A DNA stretch of 37,303 nucleotides from an uncultured Clostridia bacterium (GTDB taxonomy: Bacteria > Bacillota > Clostridia > Christensenellales > Borkfalkiaceae): assembly GCA_947624215.1 (NCBI GenBank), contig CANQJJ010000016.1, positions 1 through 37,303 on the forward strand. The letters are read 5' to 3'. How positions within the stretch are numbered: position 1 is the stretch's first letter; the number at the start of each line of letters is the position of its first letter. Positions 32,214 through 37,303 of the stretch are shown here, one piece after another. The position numbers were made by a program, and so were the translations under genes. Below the pieces are notes generated by a model. The model saw only the letters and a list, made by a program, of their open reading frames with translations, ran no database searches and was not told where the DNA came from.

Positions 32214-33278
32214 CTACCTTCGCTTGGCGCCTTTTCTGCCCGAGAATACGTCACCCTCGAGAATGCCCGAGACGAGCGTTTCCTTGCCCGCGGGGAGGGC
32301 GGCTTCCTCGATGAGTGCAAGCAAAAAATTTCGCCCCTCGGAGAGCGTTGCGCCGAAGAGATAGTAGGCGAGCGAGCCCGGGACAGAGTTGAGCTCGTTG
32401 AAATACACCCGCCCCTCCGCAATGAGGAAATCGGCACGGACGATGCCGCGGCCTTCCAAAACTTCGTAGAGCTTCCGCGTGCAGGCACGGATGAGTTCGG
32501 CCGTTTCGCCGTCGAGTTCCGCGGGCAATTTGCTGCCTCGGCCCGCCTCGTATTTCTCGGAAAACGTGAGGATGTCCTCCCCCGAAAAGACCTCCTCGAG
32601 GGGGGAGAGCACGATCTCGCCGTGCAGACGGCAGGCGGCGCAGTTGATGTCCCGCTTGCCCGCGAGGTACTTCTCCACGAGGGCCACGCTGTCTAAGCGG
32701 AAGGCGAGCCCGAGCGCGCGGCCGAGTTCTTCCCCGTCCCGCGCGACCTTGACGCCGATGCTCGAGCCGAGCCGTGCGGGCTTGACGATGACGGGATAGC
32801 CGAGCTCCTCCGCGCGCGCCAAGGCGTCCTCCCCCTCGCGCACACAAAAGCCTTCCACCGTGGGTACGTCCAGCCCCCGCGCAATGGCCTTGGTGAGCAC
32901 TTTGTCCATGCAGACCGCGGACATGGGTACCGCGGGTGAGGCCGAGGGAATGCGGTAGAACGCAAAGAGCGCGGCGAGCGTGCCGTCCTCCCCCATGCCG
33001 CCGTGGCAGCAGTTGAGGGCGCAGTCGGCGCGTATTATTTTGTGCCGCCGCACGATGCCGCCGTCCGTGAAGGCGACGGGGATGAAGCGGGTCTTGGCGC
33101 CGATTTTGAAGTCGGCGGGGCTGTGAAAGTCACCCGTGGCCATGCCGCCCGCGGGGAGCAGGTAGACGGGCACGGCGTTGCACTTCCCGCGCAGGAGATT
33201 CAAGACGAGCATGCCCGTGATCACGGAGATCTCGCGCTCGTTGGAGTTGCCGCCGAAGAAAATTAGGACCGTCTTCAT
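32214..33278 (-). CDS. ddl: D-alanine--D-alanine ligase family protein
   Basis: A 354-residue ATP-grasp enzyme that makes the D-Ala-D-Ala dipeptide of peptidoglycan. FFGGNSNEREISVITG (N-terminal), CCHGGMGEDGTLAAL, the ATP-site KPARLGSSIGVKVA and the metal-site NELNSVPGSLAYYLF are visible. The last reads NELNSVPG instead of the more common NEINTxPG. The omega-loop region (FSEKYEAGRGSKLPAEL) differs from DdlB, so substrate preference (D-Ala versus D-Lac or D-Ser) cannot be read. GGGGGTG precedes the ATG. It is the last gene of the operon, after murF, and supplies its substrate. Confidence 0.88.
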   Translation of the reverse strand: MKTVLIFFGGNSNEREISVITGMLVLNLLRGKCNAVPVYLLPAGGMATGDFHSPADFKIGAKTRFIPVAFTDGGIVRRHKIIRADCALNCCHGGMGEDGTLAALFAFYRIPSASPAVPMSAVCMDKVLTKAIARGLDVPTVEGFCVREGEDALARAEELGYPVIVKPARLGSSIGVKVARDGEELGRALGLAFRLDSVALVEKYLAGKRDINCAACRLHGEIVLSPLEEVFSGEDILTFSEKYEAGRGSKLPAELDGETAELIRACTRKLYEVLEGRGIVRADFLIAEGRVYFNELNSVPGSLAYYLFGATLSEGRNFLLALIEEAALPAGKETLVSGILEGDVFSGRKGAKRR

Positions 33279-33363
33279 AACAAAACACCCCCTTTGATGT
33301 GTCTTCGGGAGTGTTTCTTTTGCGGAAAAAACTGCACGCCGCCATGAGGACCGCGGCAAATAT

Positions 33364-34956
33364 TTACAGATATTTATCGGGCAGATCGTTGAGAAAGAGC
33401 ACGCAATCGCCCGCGCCGAGCTCGGCGGCAAGAAGCTCCTGCGCCCTCTGCAAGGTGGGCACGATGCGGAGTTTTTTGTCGTCCCCGCCCGCATCCAAAT
33501 AGCCCTGCCGCACGGCGAGGACAAGCGTCTCACCGACGAGGATGACGCCATCGAGGCCTACCATGTCTGCACCCAACTGTGCGTTGGCCTTTTCTTCGAG
33601 CTCGCCGAGTTCGACGAGGCCGGGGGTCACGACATACTTTCTGCCCGCAAAAAGACGCAGCGTCTGCAAGGCGTCGTGCGCGCCGAGCACGTTGGAGTTA
33701 TAGGAATCGTCGAGGATATGCACGCCGCCCGCTCCCCCGAGAAGTTGCAGACGGTGCGGGACGCCCTTCACCCTCTCCATGGCCGCGGCGATCCCGGAGG
33801 GAGTCATGCCGAGCAGATGGGCGAGCGCCCCCGCAAGGGCGAGGTCCTCCGCGGCATGCCTGCCGAGCAGAGTTGTGCTGACGGGGATGTGCTCCCCGCC
33901 GAGGACGAGCTCAAACGACGTCCCCTTCTCATCGCAGACGATGTTCTCCGCCGCAAAGTCCCTGCCTTCGAGCATGGCCCCTGCGCGGTCAAGTTCCTGC
34001 GCGGTCGCCCCGAGCACAACCTTCTCCGCACGCGCCGCGAGCACGCCTTTCTCCTCGACAATGGCATTGAGCGAGCCGAAGGATTCGAGGTGCTGCGGGC
34101 AAATCCCCGTGACAACGGCGACGGAGGGGCATACCATGTCGCAAAGCTCGGCGATGTCGCCCCTCTTCCGCGCCCCCATCTCCGCGAGGAAAATGTCGGC
34201 GTCTATCCCCTCTTCGTTGACGCACTTTGCGATGCCGAGTGGGGTGTTATAAGAGGCGGGCGTTGCGAGGACGCGAAACTTCTCCGAGAGGATCTGGGCC
34301 GCGAAATGCTTGACACTCGTCTTGGCGAACGACCCCGTGATGCCCACCTTGACGCAGGCGCTTGCATCCAACTTGCCCTTGGCCAAGGTGAGGAACTTCT
34401 TGGCGTGAGGGATCTCATAGGCCTGCGCGAGCAGATTTGAAAATGCGAGGAGCACGGGGAGGATGAGGGGCAGGAGCGAGAAGGGCACCGTGCGCAACAG
34501 AGCATGTGCCAACGGATGGCCGATGGCAGAAGACGTGGCACCCATGCCCAAGGAGAGGCCGAAGTAAAGCGCGAAGAGCACGACGTAGAACACGACGGCA
34601 AGGCGCATGACGCGGGGCGTTTTTTTGAGGGGAACTTTGAGCGCCGAGCGCATGGCATAGAGGAAGACGGCGCACATGCCGAGGTAGGCACAGTGTGCGG
34701 CGAGAACGCCCACCCAGACGCCCGCGAAGGAAAAGACGAGCGCGAAGAGGGCCATGAGGAGGGCGGAGCACAGCGAGAGCAGGGCATAGCGCTTGAACAT
34801 CTCCCCCTTTTTGCGGTAGAGCCAGCCAACGAGCGCACGGCCGCTGTACCCCTCCTGCTGTAAGATGCCGAGAAGAGGCGCCGAGACGGACACGAGCGCA
34901 AGGCCGAGGATGAGGGCGTACGCCGCCGATGTGAGATACATTTCAGTCGAGATCAT
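33364..34956 (-). CDS. murF: MurF-like ligase with N-terminal membrane domain
   Basis: A 530-residue protein. The first ~180 residues form about five to six membrane helices (AAYALILGLALVSVSAPLLG ... LLPLILPVLLAFSNLLAQAY). The rest is a Mur ligase that would add D-Ala-D-Ala to UDP-MurNAc-tripeptide: GITGSFAKTSVK (205-216), ASYNTPLGIAKCVNEE, FLAEMGARKRGDIAEL, TGICPQHLESFGS and ILDDSYNSN. The ATP loop has AKTS where GKT(T/S) is usual. The ATG (MISTEMYL) follows GGAGG and overlaps the hydrolase gene by 14 nt; a longer frame is rejected. The membrane domain suggests tethering near MraY/MurJ. Placing ddl next supports the MurF assignment. Confidence 0.82.
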   Translation of the reverse strand: MISTEMYLTSAAYALILGLALVSVSAPLLGILQQEGYSGRALVGWLYRKKGEMFKRYALLSLCSALLMALFALVFSFAGVWVGVLAAHCAYLGMCAVFLYAMRSALKVPLKKTPRVMRLAVVFYVVLFALYFGLSLGMGATSSAIGHPLAHALLRTVPFSLLPLILPVLLAFSNLLAQAYEIPHAKKFLTLAKGKLDASACVKVGITGSFAKTSVKHFAAQILSEKFRVLATPASYNTPLGIAKCVNEEGIDADIFLAEMGARKRGDIAELCDMVCPSVAVVTGICPQHLESFGSLNAIVEEKGVLAARAEKVVLGATAQELDRAGAMLEGRDFAAENIVCDEKGTSFELVLGGEHIPVSTTLLGRHAAEDLALAGALAHLLGMTPSGIAAAMERVKGVPHRLQLLGGAGGVHILDDSYNSNVLGAHDALQTLRLFAGRKYVVTPGLVELGELEEKANAQLGADMVGLDGVILVGETLVLAVRQGYLDAGGDDKKLRIVPTLQRAQELLAAELGAGDCVLFLNDLPDKYL

Positions 34957-35641
34957 GGAAAAAATCCTCCGCCGCCAGCCGAAAGCCGAGCGGGTCATCT
35001 AAATATGCGAAGTGCCCCGCCCCATGCAGGACGACAAGGCGCGAACCGGGGACGGCCCTGTGGAGCAGGCGCACGTTTTTGAGGGGGGTCTCCCTGTCGC
35101 GGTCGCCGTTGATAAAGAGCACGGGCCGCGCGATCGTAGCCGCCTCCCCCCTGAGATCCTCGCCGACGATCTTTTTGAAACTCTCGCGCATGACGGGCGA
35201 AAGCCTGCGATAATCCGCGCTCCCGCTGTTTTTCACGAGCCGCGGCGAGATCCTCTTCAAAATTTTATATGTACCTACCCGCACCTTGTAGCTTAGCCCG
35301 TGCCGCACGATCCCCGCACAGCCGACAAGGACGGCGCCCTCAACGCGCCCGCGGGCGAGCAGTTTGATGGCCACGCGCCCCCCGAAGGAATGCGCGATGA
35401 CGAGGGGCTTTCGAACGTTCAGCTCCTCCATCATCCGCTCCGTCCAATCGGCGTAGTCGCCGACGGAAAAGGGCTCGGTGAGCGCATCTGCCCCACCCAT
35501 GCCCGGGAAGTCGGGTGCAGTAACGCGAAATCTCTTGGAAAAATAGGCGATCTCGGGAGCAAAACTCTCCTTGCAGGCGAGGTAGCCGTGGAGCATCATC
35601 AGGTCGCGCCCCGACCCCTCTTGCACATACGAAAGATTCAA
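34943..35641 (-). CDS. Alpha/beta hydrolase
   Basis: A 232-residue alpha/beta-hydrolase fold enzyme. Oxyanion loop HGYLA (18-22), nucleophile S85 in AHSFGGR, acid D180 or D182 in NGDRDRE, and H210 in GAGHFAYLD form the triad. Substrate is unknown. The start codon is TTG, whose last two bases overlap the rimI stop (TTGA), with GGAGT upstream. It lies in the tsaE-ddl operon. Confidence 0.87.
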   Translation of the reverse strand: MNLSYVQEGSGRDLMMLHGYLACKESFAPEIAYFSKRFRVTAPDFPGMGGADALTEPFSVGDYADWTERMMEELNVRKPLVIAHSFGGRVAIKLLARGRVEGAVLVGCAGIVRHGLSYKVRVGTYKILKRISPRLVKNSGSADYRRLSPVMRESFKKIVGEDLRGEAATIARPVLFINGDRDRETPLKNVRLLHRAVPGSRLVVLHGAGHFAYLDDPLGFRLAAEDFFHDLD

Positions 35642-36072
35642 TCGAACTCCTTGAGCATGACGACGGCGTCTTCACCGTCTGGGTAGTAGCGGGTGCGGCA
35701 ATAGAGGCCGCGGAACCCGTTTTTGAGATACAGGATCTGGGCGCTCGCATTGGAGACGCGCACCTCCAAAAAGGCGCGCTTTGCCCCGCGGGCCTTTGCG
35801 ATCGCGAGGAGGTCGGAAAGGATCTTCGTGCCCCGCCCGCAACGGCGAAACATCTCGCTCACCGCGATGAGCTGGATCTCGGCGTCCTCGAAGACGACGC
35901 TCACCCCGCCATAGGCCACGATGCCGCCGTCCTCCTCCAAGAGCACGCCGTAAAAGCGGTCGGAGAGAAAGCTATCCGCGAGCATGCGGCGGCTCCACGG
36001 GTCGGCGAAGCACTCCTTTTCGAGGGCGGCGATCGCGTCGAGGTCGTTCATCGTCCAAACTCTTCCGTTCAT
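35638..36072 (-). CDS. rimI: Ribosomal protein S18-alanine N-acetyltransferase
   Basis: A 144-residue GNAT enzyme that acetylates the N-terminus of S18 using acetyl-CoA. WTMNDLDAIAALEKECFADP, the CoA loop RRCGRGTKIL and EVRVSNASAQILYLKNGF are typical of RimI. The ATG overlaps the tsaB stop (ATGA). The tsaB-rimI pairing is standard in Firmicutes. Confidence 0.92.
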   Translation of the reverse strand: MNGRVWTMNDLDAIAALEKECFADPWSRRMLADSFLSDRFYGVLLEEDGGIVAYGGVSVVFEDAEIQLIAVSEMFRRCGRGTKILSDLLAIAKARGAKRAFLEVRVSNASAQILYLKNGFRGLYCRTRYYPDGEDAVVMLKEFD

Positions 36073-36662
36073 CGGCCTTCCTCCGCATTGGATCTTCTGA
36101 GGTAAACCGCGGCAAGTTCGGAGGCGGGATGCGGCCGGAGCGTGCGGCAGGCACGGTCGAGCCCGCGGGCTATGTCGACCTGCTTCGCGGACATGGGTAG
36201 GCTCTCTGCGCTCAAAAGTACCGCACCCGTCTCTGCTACGAGCTTTTCTATCTCCCCGACCGGATAGAACCCGGCGGCAAGACGTGCCCGCCCGAAACCC
36301 TCTGCGTACACATGCCCGTGCCCCGCATCCACGACGGCCACCTTATCCTCCGTCTCTTCATCATATGCGATGGCCGCAAGGGATGTGACGCCGAGCGCGG
36401 GAAGATCTGCGCCGAAGCACAGCCCTTTCACGCAGGAAATGCCGATGCGGATGCCCGTGAAGGACCCCGGCCCCACCACGCAGGCCACAAAGCCGAGGTC
36501 GCGAAGGCTCAGCCCGAGGCGCGAGAGCACATCGCGGATCCCGTCCATGAGCACGACGGAGTGTTGGGAAGGCCCCGCGGCACGGAATACCGCCGTCTCC
36601 TCCCCCTTTCTCGCGAGGACGACGAGGTCTTTTTTGCTTGTGTCGATGGCAAGAAAATTCAA
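36069..36662 (-). CDS. tsaB: tRNA t6A modification protein TsaB
   Basis: A 197-residue ASKHA-fold partner of TsaD in synthesis of N6-threonylcarbamoyladenosine at tRNA position 37. FLAIDTSKKDLVVLARKG, the conserved VVGPGSFTGIRIG and CFGADLPALGVTSL are visible. The start codon is TTG, overlapping the tsaE stop (TTGA), with GGAGAT upstream. TsaD is not in the window. Confidence 0.93.
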   Translation of the reverse strand: MNFLAIDTSKKDLVVLARKGEETAVFRAAGPSQHSVVLMDGIRDVLSRLGLSLRDLGFVACVVGPGSFTGIRIGISCVKGLCFGADLPALGVTSLAAIAYDEETEDKVAVVDAGHGHVYAEGFGRARLAAGFYPVGEIEKLVAETGAVLLSAESLPMSAKQVDIARGLDRACRTLRPHPASELAAVYLRRSNAEEGR

Positions 36663-37054
36663 AATTCTATCTCCCGCACGTTGCCCTCGCCCGCGATGCG
36701 CACGGTCTTTGCATTTTCGGGCAAGAGTTCTTTGATGTTTTCGCTCCACTCCACGAGGCAGATGCCGCCGCGCCCGAAGTAATCTTCGAGCCCGAGCCCG
36801 TAGGCCTGCGCTGCCGACGTGATACGGTAACAGTCGAAATGGAAGACGTCGCCGTACTCGTTGACATAGGCATAGGTGGGGCTTGTGACCTCATCGGGAA
36901 TACCCATGCCCGCGATGATGCCCTTCGCAAGCATGGTTTTGCCTGCACCCATGGGACCCTCGAGGAGCACGGTGTCGCCCCGCTTCAAGGTCTTGGCGTA
37001 AGCCTTGGCCCACGCAATGGTCTCCTCGTCGGAGTGTGAAAGAAAGACAGCCAT
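36659..37054 (-). CDS. tsaE: tRNA t6A ATPase TsaE
   Basis: A 131-residue P-loop ATPase required for turnover of the t6A complex. LEGPMGAGKTMLAKG (31-45) and TSPTYAYVNEYG are diagnostic. The start is the ATG seven nt after a TATAAT box; there is no ribosome site and no room for a leader, so the mRNA is predicted to be leaderless. It is the first gene of the tsaE-tsaB-rimI-hydrolase-murF-ddl operon. Confidence 0.93.
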   Translation of the reverse strand: MAVFLSHSDEETIAWAKAYAKTLKRGDTVLLEGPMGAGKTMLAKGIIAGMGIPDEVTSPTYAYVNEYGDVFHFDCYRITSAAQAYGLGLEDYFGRGGICLVEWSENIKELLPENAKTVRIAGEGNVREIEF

Positions 37055-37061
37055 ATACGGT

Positions 37062-37090
37062 ATTATACCGCATACGGCTGCAATTTGCAA
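37062..37090 (-). promoter_or_regulatory. Promoter of the tsaE operon, predicts leaderless mRNA
   Basis: On the minus strand: TTGCAA (37085-37090), 17 bp, TATAAT (37062-37067), then ACCGTAT and the ATG. The predicted start is the A of the ATG. Confidence 0.78.
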
Positions 37091-37129
37091 GGATTTTACG
37101 CGAACTCGCCGCGATGTTTTCCGGGAACA

Positions 37130-37226
37130 GGTCGGGATCTCGCGGCGGACGGGGTTTGGCCGCCACCCCGCCTCTCTATCCCCCACGGAGGAGGAACGTA
37201 CGGACCGTCCTTGTGTGCCGAAAGAG
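37130..37226. repeat. Short repeat-like segment (module F relative)
   Basis: GGCCGCCACCCCGCCTCTCT with ATCCCCCACGGAGGAGG and CTTGTGTGCCGAAAGAG resembles the module F and CCTTGTGTGCCGAAAGGG segments found at 26875 and 31035. No gene. Confidence 0.6.
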
Positions 37227-37227
37227 T

Positions 37228-37303
37228 TTACGCGGGGAGGATGGCGATCGCGAGCCCGCAGAAGAGGATGAGCGAGACGGCGTCCACGATGGTCGTGATG
37301 AAG
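37228..37303 (-). CDS. C-terminal end of an MgtE-like magnesium transporter (partial)
   Basis: Only the last 24 codons are in the window: FITTIVDAVSLILFCGLAIA and then ILPA before the stop. The FITTIVDAxxLxxxFxxA pattern matches the last helix of MgtE-type Mg2+ channels. The rest lies beyond the right edge. Confidence 0.6.
   Translation of the reverse strand, partial: FITTIVDAVSLILFCGLAIAILPA

Noticed and set aside
32917-32932. GCGGACATGGGTACC inside ddl and GCGGACATGGGTA inside tsaB (36188) as intragenic copies of the palindrome family
   Set aside because: Both have an extra G, lack the second arm and encode ordinary residues (PMSA) at plausible positions, so chance or codon bias explains them.

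Overview
The window comes from a fairly GC-rich low-GC-clade (Bacillota, Clostridia-like) bacterium, most likely an uncultured or gut-type lineage. The evidence is the complete S10-spc-alpha ribosomal cluster in Firmicutes order with rpsD inside the alpha part, zinc-type S14, S4 and Adk, a zinc metallopeptidase of the YugP type, a DUF6442/XRE pair, a GGGtGRT/NifU-like pair and a membrane-fused MurF. No species is claimed. Promoters are easy to read: a TTGACA-like -35, usually 17 bp, then a -10 hexamer that is often preceded by TG-N.

Layout. (1) 1-5100: an SdpR/ArsR-type repressor divergent from a TetM/TetO-like ribosomal-protection GTPase, a YbjN-domain protein with a strong terminator, an iron-dependent alcohol dehydrogenase and an AlkZ-related protein. 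(2) 5400-21620, all minus strand: rpsJ-rplC-rplD-rplW-rplB-rpsS-rplV-rpsC-rplP-rpmC-rpsQ-rplN-rplX-rplE-rpsN-rpsH-rplF-rplR-rpsE-rpmD-rplO-secY-adk-map-infA-rpmJ, then a new promoter and a ~675-nt leader, then rpsM-rpsK-rpsD-rpoA-rplQ and a terminator. It begins with a ~250-nt structured rpsJ leader that carries an attenuator-like hairpin. Repeat DNA has entered the cluster at three junctions. (3) 21900-26150: repeat field, an internally duplicated membrane protein with an XRE-TM regulator, and the GGGtGRT/iron-sulfur scaffold pair. (4) 26180-28400: yhbY and obg, separated by repeats. (5) 28400-31390: an accessory, repeat-rich zone with an autoregulated DUF6442/XRE pair and a lone double-HTH gene flanked by long direct repeat blocks. 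(6) 31390-37303: yugP, then a compact minus-strand operon tsaE-tsaB-rimI-hydrolase-murF-ddl (t6A synthesis, protein acetylation, cell-wall precursors), and the tail of an MgtE-like transporter at the edge.

The main second-look items are: three genes (the Tet-like GTPase, obg, tsaE) whose promoters place the transcription start on the start codon, predicting leaderless mRNAs; candidate cis-regulatory leaders before rpsJ and rpsM; a dispersed family of composite intergenic repeats with a GCGGACATGGTACC palindrome; a CTTGNCAAG operator array shared by obg and the DUF6442/XRE promoter; and several unusual proteins. I found no CRISPR array, tRNA, rRNA, prophage or insertion sequence, and no clear defence system.
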